Below are positions 33,894-42,773 of a DNA stretch of 64,000 nucleotides, piece by piece. Source of the stretch: Methylomonas fluvii (lineage in GTDB: Bacteria > Pseudomonadota > Gammaproteobacteria > Methylococcales > Methylomonadaceae). Where the stretch lies: contig NZ_JACXST010000001.1 in NCBI RefSeq assembly GCF_014850975.1, positions 248,001-312,000 of the forward strand, in the 5' to 3' direction. The translations under genes and the position numbers were made by a program. Position 1 is the first letter of the stretch; the number at the start of each line of letters is the position of its first letter. The notes under the pieces are model-generated. The model made no database searches. It was not told where the DNA came from and saw only the letters and a list, made by a program, of their open reading frames with translations.

Positions 33894-36800
33894 AGTGACT
33901 CCGGACAACGGAAGCTTTGATATTCGCTGATGCCAAACGGATTGTTGACGCTGGCCGCGCGCAACTCAAATTTTGCGGTATAGCCCTCCAGTTGTACGGT
34001 CAAATTGAAGCGATCCGGCAAACCAGTGGGTTGGATGTTGAATTCGTCGAACATCCTGAACAACGCCCAGGCCCCTTCCTTGGACTTGCTGACTTGCTTG
34101 CCGTCCAAACCTTCGAACACCACTCTGACACCGGCACTATTATTGGTGCCGGGCCACTGAAACTTGGTGAGTTGCTCAGGACCGTGGCGGTAAACCAACT
34201 CCTGGCCTTCGACATTTAATCTGAAGGTACTGACCTTGTCGTCCAAGGCCAAGGGTTTTAACTCGAATTGCACTTGCGGGACCGCGCCGCCACTAGGAAA
34301 AAATGCGTCGCGAATTTTCGCCGCGATCTGGAACTGGCGAATACTGGCTGCCGATAAACCTAAAGCCTTATCAGAACTAAGCTCCTGCCACTGCACCGCC
34401 GCAGTATCAACAAATGCCTTGAGATTCGTGTTAAAAAATTGATCGACAATCCCGTTAGCGGCAAAAACTTTACCGAAATCAGCCATCAACACGTCCTGCT
34501 GGGTATTTTTTGCAAACGGATAACGGCCGGCCAAAGCGCTTTTGCAGGGCATCGTCACCGCGGTTTTCAACATTTCGTTGAGCTGCCCTTTCGCGCCGGT
34601 TTTGATTTGTTGCCCACCCGTGCTAGTCAACGCGTTCAGTGAGGCTGCGACCGGACCGGGTAAACGGGCAAATTCCATTTTTGCGGCTTGCAACGGATCG
34701 ACACCACCGCCGGCAAACCGCGCCGCTTCGGTAGACAAAGCCTGGCCACCGCTATTGGGTGCCGAACCAATCTGCATCAGATAATCGTGCAGATTTTTGA
34801 TACTCGCCATCGTCGCATTGATCGGAGCAGGCCTATCGGCGGCGCCCCGCACTTGCATATTGTAAGGTTCGAAGTAAGTCTCCAAGGCCTTGACCGGGTC
34901 AACACCGCCGTCACTTTGCTTGGCCATCGCCAGCAGTTTTTGGGTAGCAGCCTCCGGAACCGCCAAGGCCCCGCCTGTGGATTTTGCCAACGCATCGGCC
35001 AATTCGGATGAGAGCTTACTTAACGCGGTATTTTTTTCGACCAACTCCAACAAGAGCTTCAATGGCGAATCGGGACGCGATAGCAGATCCAGCGTATCAA
35101 CCAGCTGATTATTGCTGGGCTGCGGGCGGAACTTAACCGCCGTCAGCACGCTATCCCAGGTCTTTTGGTAATCTCCCAAATACAGGCGTTTGAAATCGCT
35201 ATATAAACGATCAATTTCGACTGGCGTACTTGCGCCGTTTACACCGAGTACCCAATTCTGTTCGCTGGCTTCCTTGACGTAAACCATGCCTTTTTTCAGA
35301 AACAGCTCCGTATAACCGTAACTGCTAAACAAACCGGGCACCACCAACGTATCCAATTCTTTGCCGTTCGCGGTAAACACTCGGCCGCCGTTCGGCGCCA
35401 GTTGTCCGGCGACCGAAATGTCGTGACTGCGATCAAACAGCGCCTCACTTTTAAAACGGCTATAAAGTTGATTGACCAGAGGAATTTGCGTCAATTTATT
35501 ACGTACCGCGTCGACAAAGCTGTTGTCGATAGCAGCCGGATCCAAATTCAAAGCCAACAAATTATCTAGATGTAACTGTAATTTGGCTTGAGTCTCCGGG
35601 TCAGTAGCAAACATTTGCTCCCAATCCAATTTCACCCAAGGCTGGGCAACTTTGGCGTCCATCCGCTTTGGCTCGCCGAACATCAGGTAGACACGCAATA
35701 ATTGGTAGAGTACATCCAGATTTTTGCCTTCATCGCTTTGCATACGCTCTTTCAAGCGCAGCGTAATCAAGGCTTGAAAATTTTCGCGAAGCAAGCGTTG
35801 ATAGGCAATATCAACAGCAGAATCGATTTTATCGCCCTGATATAAGCCAAATCCGCTGCTCCAACCGGTTTGCGCATACACGTCTTTGGCGGCTTGCAAG
35901 GCATTAAGCTTGGGCAATAAGGCCAGAAAACCGGAGCGCGAATCAGTGGGAGACAGATTGCTGGCCCGGTAAATTTCTATTTGCTTTTCTACATCGGCAA
36001 TCGCCGACTTATTCGTGGCAAAACTGACCATCCAAACCACGACCGCTATCGCTACAAGCGCAAAGGTGGCGGCAAAGCCGGCGAGGTTCATCAAACGAAA
36101 ACGCCGCTCGACCTTTGGGTCCACGCCAACCAATTCGGCTTCGGGAAACACGACTTGCTTCAGAAGTTTAGTCAGAAAATAGCTTTTACCGCGCCCGCTC
36201 ATTAACGGTGTTGCTTGCCTTTCCAATCTAAAGCTTGAGGCCAACGCTGCCATCACTCTATCTATCGGCGTCCCCTCTTGGGTGCCGCTGTTGAAATAAA
36301 CCCCGCGTAATAGGAAAGGCTCTTCGTAGCGATTGGTGGCAAATGCGGCATCCAGAAACCCGGTCGCCACCGATTTAAACAGCATCATTTGTTGCGGAAA
36401 ATCAAAAATAGCCGTACGCCGCTGCACATCGCGCTCTTCCTGGATACGCTTCAAACGGCGTTGCACCAACCTCTCAGTTAATTCGTCATAGGCCTTTTCG
36501 AATTGCAGTAAGTGAGCGGCCAGATCTTCTTTATCGTTATCGGCACGAATAAACGTCTCACCCCACACCTGGCTACGCTCGTCTTCGGTTAAATTGGCGA
36601 AGAAATCGCTAAATCCCGCTACAAGGTCCACTTTCGTGAACAACACGTAGACTGGCAATTGCACACCCAATTGCGCATTAAGTTCCGTAATCCGCCGCCG
36701 AATTGCTGCGGCATGTTGGCGTAACTCTTCCTCGGTCTGCTGAATTAAATCGCTGACACTCACCGCCACAAATACCCCGTTCAGAGGGCGGCGTGGTCGA

Positions 36801-37438
36801 TATTTTTTTAATAGCTGCAAGAAACCGTGCCAGGCGGTCGCATCCACTTCTTGATGGCTATCTTGGGTGGTATACCGACCGGCAGTATCCAATAACACCG
36901 CTTCGTCGGCGAACCACCAATCACAATCTCGCGTGCCGCTGACACCTTTTACCGAATGCTTGCCCAAGCGTTCGGCCAAGGGGAAATGTAATCCGGAATT
37001 GATTAACGCTGTGGTTTTGCCGGAGCCTGGTGCGCCGATAATGGCGTACCAAGGTAATTCGTAAAGATACTGCTTCCGACCGCGTTGTTTGGCGCTGGTA
37101 GTTTTCAGTAAAGTCAAAGCCTCATCGAAACCGCGATTCAACACATCCAGCTCGGCCGCCGAGGCCGTTTGCGCATCGTTTGCATCAGCGCCGCCAGCCA
37201 AATCGGCCATCAAACGCTGCTCGCGCTTACGCGACAACAGCCACCCGACCAACCGGTAAATCAACCAACATCCAAATATGACGCTTATCGTTATAATCCG
37301 GCTTGAATCGGTCTCCAACGGCACACTGCCGGCAATTGCGATTAAAGGCCCGATAAACCAAATCAGTACCGACAAAATCACGATACCGATCAGTTCTAGC
37401 ACCCACTTTGTTTTAAAAAAACTGATTATCCGTTCCAC
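33890..37438 (-). CDS. tssM: TssM (IcmF), T6SS membrane complex
   Basis: This 1182-residue inner-membrane protein has transmembrane helices at about 14-36, 50-69 and 449-474. A cytoplasmic NTPase-like domain carries Walker A GAPGSGKT (135-142) and the conserved GTRDCDWWFADEAVLLDTAG. The long periplasmic part follows, with C-terminal DUF1215-type and IcmF C-domains (WPGTNNSAGVRVVFEGLDG). It spans the envelope with TssL and normally TssJ. Confidence 0.97.
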   Translation of the reverse strand: MERIISFFKTKWVLELIGIVILSVLIWFIGPLIAIAGSVPLETDSSRIITISVIFGCWLIYRLVGWLLSRKREQRLMADLAGGADANDAQTASAAELDVLNRGFDEALTLLKTTSAKQRGRKQYLYELPWYAIIGAPGSGKTTALINSGLHFPLAERLGKHSVKGVSGTRDCDWWFADEAVLLDTAGRYTTQDSHQEVDATAWHGFLQLLKKYRPRRPLNGVFVAVSVSDLIQQTEEELRQHAAAIRRRITELNAQLGVQLPVYVLFTKVDLVAGFSDFFANLTEDERSQVWGETFIRADNDKEDLAAHLLQFEKAYDELTERLVQRRLKRIQEERDVQRRTAIFDFPQQMMLFKSVATGFLDAAFATNRYEEPFLLRGVYFNSGTQEGTPIDRVMAALASSFRLERQATPLMSGRGKSYFLTKLLKQVVFPEAELVGVDPKVERRFRLMNLAGFAATFALVAIAVVVWMVSFATNKSAIADVEKQIEIYRASNLSPTDSRSGFLALLPKLNALQAAKDVYAQTGWSSGFGLYQGDKIDSAVDIAYQRLLRENFQALITLRLKERMQSDEGKNLDVLYQLLRVYLMFGEPKRMDAKVAQPWVKLDWEQMFATDPETQAKLQLHLDNLLALNLDPAAIDNSFVDAVRNKLTQIPLVNQLYSRFKSEALFDRSHDISVAGQLAPNGGRVFTANGKELDTLVVPGLFSSYGYTELFLKKGMVYVKEASEQNWVLGVNGASTPVEIDRLYSDFKRLYLGDYQKTWDSVLTAVKFRPQPSNNQLVDTLDLLSRPDSPLKLLLELVEKNTALSKLSSELADALAKSTGGALAVPEAATQKLLAMAKQSDGGVDPVKALETYFEPYNMQVRGAADRPAPINATMASIKNLHDYLMQIGSAPNSGGQALSTEAARFAGGGVDPLQAAKMEFARLPGPVAASLNALTSTGGQQIKTGAKGQLNEMLKTAVTMPCKSALAGRYPFAKNTQQDVLMADFGKVFAANGIVDQFFNTNLKAFVDTAAVQWQELSSDKALGLSAASIRQFQIAAKIRDAFFPSGGAVPQVQFELKPLALDDKVSTFRLNVEGQELVYRHGPEQLTKFQWPGTNNSAGVRVVFEGLDGKQVSKSKEGAWALFRMFDEFNIQPTGLPDRFNLTVQLEGYTAKFELRAASVNNPFGISEYQSFRCPESL

Positions 37439-37447
37439 GCGGTATTC

Positions 37448-38758
37448 TCACTTAATCAAGATGTCGACGCGCCGATTTAGGGCTCGATGTTCAGGCGTAT
37501 CATTAGGCGCCAAAGGCTCGCCATCGGCCCGGCCTTCTGCTCTGGCCGAACCTTTTAGTTGGGCGGATGCGGTCAAAATTGCCAATACGTTTTTAGCGCG
37601 TGCTGTGGACAAATGCCAATTGGATGGAAAGCGCGCCGACACGATGGGCTTGTCGTCGGTATGACCGGTTACCAAGATCGAATCTTGTTCATTCTCGAGT
37701 TCTTTGGCGATTTTTTTCAACATCGGCAGAAACTCCGGTTTCACTTGATCGCTACCGGAGGGGAAGGAATTACGAACGCGAATGATGCTATCGTCCACTA
37801 CTTCGACCATATTCTGGGCAATTTCATCGCGTAATAACGGTTTAAAGCGTTCCAATCGGTTGGCGACAACCGGTGCAGGCGGAGTGATCGTAGCGGCCGC
37901 GGCCGCTTGTACCGGCTCCTTGACCAATTTCAGTAATTCCCGATAGGCAGGATCGGATGCCGAATTAATAAAAAATGCAAAACCCAGATAACAAAGCAGC
38001 AACAGACCACCTGCTACGCTGGCGAACACCCATAAGGGCACTTGCGTTATCAACGAGCTATTTCCGCTTTTTTGCCCATGCCAGCGTGGAGACAGCTCCG
38101 TTGGAAAATCCCCTCTTACTCGCTGAATCAATTGATACAACTCAAGACGTTGTTTTTCCAATTCGTTAGCACCATTGGCCATGACCCGATATTTACCTTC
38201 GAATCCAAAACTTAACAACACATAGCAAAGCTCGATGAGCGGCAAATTTTGCGCCGGCTGTTTCACCAGATGTTCGAGTATTTGGAAGAAGCGTTCGCCG
38301 CCCCAGGCTTCTTTATGAAATAGGATAAGCAGGCTTTGATGCCCCCAATTACTCTGCGAGCCCCAAGGCGTGTTTTGGATAATTTCATCCAGAAAAGTAC
38401 ATAAATCGTAACTCGCCATACGCATGGTTTCTTGCTGAAACCCGGCATTCAAGCCACGGTTCTCGAATTCTCTGACTTCTTTAGCCAACTTTTGCTTTAG
38501 TTCATCAACCCCGGAATAGCTAACGGTTGCTCTAAGTCTAGCCGCCAAAGACAGAATGCCGGCTGATAAGGTCAGTAATGAACCGCTATCCGCTCCGGAA
38601 AGTAAACTGAGCGACGGAATGTTGATATTTGAGGCCGGCTGCAGGGGCTGTGGAGATGGCGGTATTTGTGTAACTGATGGCTGTTGCGGCATTCGTCCAC
38701 CTGGCGAGGGCCGCAACACTGTTTTGTCGTCGTCGCCGAAAGGTCCTTGTTGCACCAT
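37448..38758 (-). CDS. tssL: TssL (DotU-like) with OmpA-type peptidoglycan domain
   Basis: This 436-residue protein has three parts. The cytoplasmic N-terminus is short and Pro-rich with FGDDDKTVLRPSPGG, where Thr13 is a likely phospho-site. The DotU domain spans about 60-230 (MRMASYDLCTFLDEIIQNTPW). A transmembrane helix lies near 240-262, and an OmpA-like domain covers the last 130 residues (SILVTGHTDDKPIVS; LNRRVDILI). The peptidoglycan-binding domain anchors the complex in the wall. It starts 4 bp after the tssK stop. Confidence 0.96.
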   Translation of the reverse strand: MVQQGPFGDDDKTVLRPSPGGRMPQQPSVTQIPPSPQPLQPASNINIPSLSLLSGADSGSLLTLSAGILSLAARLRATVSYSGVDELKQKLAKEVREFENRGLNAGFQQETMRMASYDLCTFLDEIIQNTPWGSQSNWGHQSLLILFHKEAWGGERFFQILEHLVKQPAQNLPLIELCYVLLSFGFEGKYRVMANGANELEKQRLELYQLIQRVRGDFPTELSPRWHGQKSGNSSLITQVPLWVFASVAGGLLLLCYLGFAFFINSASDPAYRELLKLVKEPVQAAAAATITPPAPVVANRLERFKPLLRDEIAQNMVEVVDDSIIRVRNSFPSGSDQVKPEFLPMLKKIAKELENEQDSILVTGHTDDKPIVSARFPSNWHLSTARAKNVLAILTASAQLKGSARAEGRADGEPLAPNDTPEHRALNRRVDILIK

Positions 38759-38762
38759 GTCA

Positions 38763-40103
38763 TCACCCTTTTTTTATTGCCCAGAATTCCAACTCCAATC
38801 CCGGAAAATTACCGCCAATATGAAACGCAAAGCCGCCGGAGTCCATCATTTTCTTCCAATACGGGCTTTGCTTATCGAGTTCGAAATAAGAGCATCCGGC
38901 GTGATACGGCAATTGCCTTGGGGCAACGGGCAAAGGATGAATTGAAATACCGGGCAGTGCAGCTGTGACCAATTGCGTGATCTCTTCCACCGGGCCAATT
39001 TTCACCTGCGGTGGAAAATGCGTACGCAACATCTCCGAAGATACTTGTGCGCTGGCTGCCAAGACGTAGATTGCCTGCTCCAATAATTTCACATCGGGAC
39101 GCCCCGAGTAATAAACCGACTGGCTATGTTTGGTTAACGGAATTTGAATCGCATTTTGTTCAAGCACCATGCTTAGCAGGCGTCTTAGCTCATCAATTAA
39201 CGGGATAAAGCAAATACGCAAATCGTCATGTCTATATTCGGGCAGCACTGCGGGGCGTTTATTTTGGCGGTAGAAGGTCGCTAGATCTCCCATCAGCTGC
39301 AAGCATAACGAAAAAAATGCTTCTGGATGTAACAGCGCATCTCCGGCCAAATGTGCCAGCAATGGCTCATAACGATTGATGGTTTGCAGCAACATAAAGT
39401 CTGCAACCTCAGCCACTCCTGCACCTTGCGAGGTTCCCGCCACGCGGGCCGCCAAAGCCTCCCCTCTGGTATGCAACAGGCCTTGCAGCTCCCGGACGAA
39501 GCCGTTCAAAATACTACTGGCTGACGACTGTAGCACCACGGGAATGTATTTGTCATCCAGTACGACTGTTTTGTCGGCGCGCACCTCAATGATATTAGCG
39601 ACTCCCAAGCACAGATAACCTGACCTTTCTTGGTTGCCAAGCATAAGTCTCGGACGAATGCTACCAATCTGCACGGGATAACGAGCGTCGTAACCCGCGT
39701 TGTTGTCTCTGACGTCCCTATGAGTAATGCGGTATCTCGCCAATCCATCGGGGTTATTGTCGCTATCAACTTCAACAGAGTCCGGACGACTCAGCGGCAA
39801 TGCTAAATAAACCACTTCATTGGCGATGTCTTCAGAAACATCAAGTGGTAGCGGCAGCTCGTCCTCGTTTGGCAAATGGAATGGGGTACCATCCTGGAAA
39901 ATCCCTCTAGCAACGGCCAGAGTGATTTTTCCAATCGCCAATTGCCCACTATCCAGTTTTAACGAAGAAAAGCCCCAATCATATGCCCTGATTCCGTAAC
40001 AGCGGCCATCAATACGGCTTTCAAGATAACGATCATGTTGTTGAAAGTGCTGAGGTCTAAGGAACATGCCTTCCGACCAAACAATCCGGTTATTGATTGA
40101 CAT
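38763..40103 (-). CDS. tssK: TssK, T6SS baseplate-membrane connector
   Basis: This 446-residue protein opens with the diagnostic RIVWSEGMFLRPQHFQQHDR. It contains the SVYYSGRPDVKLLEQAIYVLAASAQ-type region and a C-terminal domain ending FPGLELEFWAIKKG. It links the baseplate wedges to TssM and TssL. The gene sits between tagH and tssL without an intervening tssJ. Confidence 0.97.
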   Translation of the reverse strand: MSINNRIVWSEGMFLRPQHFQQHDRYLESRIDGRCYGIRAYDWGFSSLKLDSGQLAIGKITLAVARGIFQDGTPFHLPNEDELPLPLDVSEDIANEVVYLALPLSRPDSVEVDSDNNPDGLARYRITHRDVRDNNAGYDARYPVQIGSIRPRLMLGNQERSGYLCLGVANIIEVRADKTVVLDDKYIPVVLQSSASSILNGFVRELQGLLHTRGEALAARVAGTSQGAGVAEVADFMLLQTINRYEPLLAHLAGDALLHPEAFFSLCLQLMGDLATFYRQNKRPAVLPEYRHDDLRICFIPLIDELRRLLSMVLEQNAIQIPLTKHSQSVYYSGRPDVKLLEQAIYVLAASAQVSSEMLRTHFPPQVKIGPVEEITQLVTAALPGISIHPLPVAPRQLPYHAGCSYFELDKQSPYWKKMMDSGGFAFHIGGNFPGLELEFWAIKKG

Positions 40104-40182
40104 ACTCTATTCGGTACCGTTTATTATTTAATAACAATGACTTATGAAATTTTCGCCACCAACTCAATTGAGTTGCAAACTT

Positions 40183-41550
40183 TCACCGCCTCGCAAATAG
40201 ACGCATCTGCTTTTCATAAGCTTCAGCGAACTCTTCTCCAAAAAATCCTTCAATTGTTTGTGTTTTCAGTTCCGGATATTTTTCGCAAAAAAGCTCCCAA
40301 CACTTGGCTTTTCGCTGAAAAACAATCCCTTCGCCCAACACCTTTTCGAAAGTGTCTGGATCGAAACGATGCAAAATCTCCCCTAACGCGGCCTGAATAC
40401 CCGCCGTCATCGCCAATTGATGAAACTTAACATCCTTGAACGCTTCAGTTACTGCATCATTTGAATTTATAAACGCGGGATTATTCGGTGCGAGCATCAG
40501 CTTGAGCACACTTTCCACATCTGGGTTGAATTTTAGCGGGTTATTGTCAAATGAACGGATTGTGGTGACGGAAACTCGAAATTCACTTTTCATTTCCGCT
40601 CGTGCGCGTAAAACATCCATCAAACCTTCGATCAAATTTCGGAATAACACACCGGTCGCTTTCATCGCCTCCGGCCACTGCTCTTCTGTCAAAAACGATT
40701 GATCTTTTATTCCCGCCCCATCCAAAAACATCTTCATGAGCGAAGCATCACCCGATTTAGAACTGACATATGGCTCTTTGCTCGTTGTTATCGTAATTCC
40801 TACACTGGATTGCGAAGCCGCCTGCTCATCCTCACGCTCAATATTAGACGTATTTTGGAATACGTCTTTAGAATCTACCGCTATGCTCGAAGAAATAGAC
40901 TCGGATATATGTATTGCTTCCAAACTCGGGAGCTCTAACTCGGGAGACGCGTTGAATGGTGTATTCAAAGCACCTAAGGAATCTAAGCCTTTTAAGAATT
41001 CGGCAATATCTTTACCATCGCTCTGGGGAGGTAACACCTCGGGTGCGGTAAAGCTATCGTGAAAAGGGGAAGCAGGCGGGCGCTCTCCGAAGGGAAAACT
41101 CGCTGCGTTAGGCGAAATCGAGAAATTTAGAGGTTCGTTGACTATTGACTGCTGATCATTTTGAAACGATTCGGCAAATGGTGAAGGCGAAAGATTCTCA
41201 ACGCTCATGGGTGGAACTGGTGATATTTCGGCTGAAGACAGTTCCACAATAATTTCATATTCGCCGATGCGCAAAATTTCACGATCTAACAATCTGGCTT
41301 GCGTATCATTTATATTCAATCCGGCATTTGATAAATATGTACCATTTTTGCTTGTGTCTTTGATCAAATAACCACCGTCCTCATAAAGGATTTCAGCATG
41401 ATGGCCTGATACAAAGTTTTCCGCATCAGGTAATACCAAGGTATTTCCTGCTTTTCTACCTATTGTTCCGCCTAACTGACCGAATTCGGCACTCAATTCA
41501 GTAGGTAGTGGCAAACCTTTGTAAGAAAGTACTTTTAAGATAATTGGCAC
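40183..41550 (-). CDS. tagH: TagH/Fha, FHA-domain T6SS regulator or scaffold
   Basis: This protein of about 455 residues has an N-terminal FHA domain (about 5-100: GTIGRKAGNTLVLPD; VSGHHAEILYEDGGYLIKDT; SKNGTYLSNAGL). The key Arg, Ser and His of the phosphothreonine pocket are present. A Ser/Pro-rich linker and a C-terminal TagH-type domain (LIEGLMDVLRARAEMKSEFR) follow. It should bind a phosphorylated T6SS partner, probably TssL. A GTG at 41550 (VPIILKVLSYKG) is preferred over the ATG at 41592, since FHA proteins usually start close to the first strand. It is the first T6SS gene transcribed. Confidence 0.88.
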   Translation of the reverse strand: MPIILKVLSYKGLPLPTELSAEFGQLGGTIGRKAGNTLVLPDAENFVSGHHAEILYEDGGYLIKDTSKNGTYLSNAGLNINDTQARLLDREILRIGEYEIIVELSSAEISPVPPMSVENLSPSPFAESFQNDQQSIVNEPLNFSISPNAASFPFGERPPASPFHDSFTAPEVLPPQSDGKDIAEFLKGLDSLGALNTPFNASPELELPSLEAIHISESISSSIAVDSKDVFQNTSNIEREDEQAASQSSVGITITTSKEPYVSSKSGDASLMKMFLDGAGIKDQSFLTEEQWPEAMKATGVLFRNLIEGLMDVLRARAEMKSEFRVSVTTIRSFDNNPLKFNPDVESVLKLMLAPNNPAFINSNDAVTEAFKDVKFHQLAMTAGIQAALGEILHRFDPDTFEKVLGEGIVFQRKAKCWELFCEKYPELKTQTIEGFFGEEFAEAYEKQMRLFARR

Positions 41551-42252
41551 GATTGTCGTCCTACCGTTAGCATTAGTTAAATAGCTTAGCAACTTACGTC
41601 AGCATTTATCTAAAAACTTAGTCATTTTAGCAGTCTAACTTTATTACTTGGCGCGATTCTCAATCATAAGAACAGTCATCGCAGATTGTTAATTGTCGAA
41701 ATAATAATTATACAATGAGTAGAAAACCGCCTTCTTTTTTCTAGCGCGTGTACTATGCTGCCTCTCAAGCGAGGAATGCATATTGAACCCGATGACGTTG
41801 CCTATTTAATCTCGCTGCACGAATGCATTTTAATACTAAGAGGATACCGCCGTTACTTGATAACCCGGCGAGTTAAGCCGGGATGTAGTGTTTAGATTAG
41901 CAAGCTATCTTATGACCTGGGGAAGTTGCCTAACGTCAAGGCAAGTACTGTACAGTTCTCTCAGAGACTAAGGATAACGACGGCGATGATACATTCAGCT
42001 AGTGACAGTTTCCGCAATGTTTCTGGCCTTTAGTTACCTTTCTAATATCGTCGCTTTGCAGCCAGAAACTCCAGTTTCATTCATTTTTAACCTGAAGATA
42101 CTGGCAACCCTTCCAACGGCACGCCTTGCTCATATTTGGGCTTGTACTTCACTTTTGAGTGATAACTAAAATAGCTTTCGTGAAAAGTTTACATTTTATT
42201 CATTCAATTAAATTTCGAATGATTTATACCTGGACTGTTTCGTCAGATTTTA
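41551..42252. other. Intergenic region upstream of the T6SS cluster
   Basis: About 700 bp without a supported gene. It holds one strong GC hairpin, CCCGGC at 41864-41869 paired with GCCGGG at 41877-41882 around a 7-nt loop, with no T-run. A TATAAT-like hexamer sits in the A/T-rich stretch near 41710 on the minus strand, but no convincing -35 accompanies it. The remainder is unremarkable and may include decayed coding sequence. Confidence 0.4.
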
Positions 42253-42657
42253 CTATTTTGCATTTTTCAATTTTTCCTCTCCGCCAGTCACTAATCCAGA
42301 CATACATTCGACTACGCTTTCGACATAATTTGAATGCGCTTCTGCAAGCTCTTTAGGTGCACCGAAACTTTCTCGTAATTCGATTAAGGTCTTTTGTGGA
42401 TCCGTTGACTTATTGAGATCTAACATTTTCGCGTAATTTTTATACGCTTTGCGCCTTTCAGGGTCTAATAAGAATAACCCAGGCATAGCATTCGACGAAG
42501 TATCGACGACACATTTTGTCATTACTTCCGGCTCAATTCCGTAGTCCTTAATATCTTTATCTTGCTTCATCTGCTCCAACACCACGGACTGATACTCTTC
42601 TTTTTCCGAGCAACCGCTCAGTACTAACACCCCAACAATTACTAGCACTTTTTTCAT
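42253..42657 (-). CDS. Small lipoprotein of unknown function after pmoB
   Basis: This protein of about 134 residues starts MKKVLVIVGVLVLSGCSEKE, a clear lipoprotein signal with LSGC lipobox. The mature part is charged and helical, with one Cys pair (TKCVVD and VECMSG). It is not a TssJ: it is too helical and lacks the beta-sandwich pattern. The gene starts just beyond the pmoB terminator in the same direction, so read-through transcription is possible. The ATG at 42657 is chosen so that the signal peptide starts at the N-terminus. Confidence 0.7.
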   Translation of the reverse strand: MKKVLVIVGVLVLSGCSEKEEYQSVVLEQMKQDKDIKDYGIEPEVMTKCVVDTSSNAMPGLFLLDPERRKAYKNYAKMLDLNKSTDPQKTLIELRESFGAPKELAEAHSNYVESVVECMSGLVTGGEEKLKNAK

Positions 42658-42701
42658 TTTTAACGTTTTCCTGCACTTTCCGAGCATATTAGCCAAAAAA
42701 A

Positions 42702-42731
42702 ACCCCCGCTATCTTTCAATAGCGAGGGTTT
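42702..42731 (-). terminator. Rho-independent terminator of the pmo operon
   Basis: The hairpin on the plus strand is ACCCCCGCTAT and ATAGCGAGGGTT around a CTTTCA loop. The A-run at 42695-42702 gives a U-run on the minus transcript. It lies 43 bp beyond the pmoB stop. Confidence 0.85.
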
Positions 42732-42773
42732 TCAATTTCTTCCTAAGTATTTCGACTTAGAAAACTTTCAACA

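Noticed and set aside
41864-41882. GC-rich hairpin as a terminator
   Set aside because: The stem is good but no T-run follows on either strand, and no gene ends nearby.
42253-42657. The lipoprotein gene as the missing TssJ
   Set aside because: It has a lipobox, but the mature part is helical and charged and lacks the beta-sandwich pattern of TssJ. It also belongs to the pmo side of the spacer.
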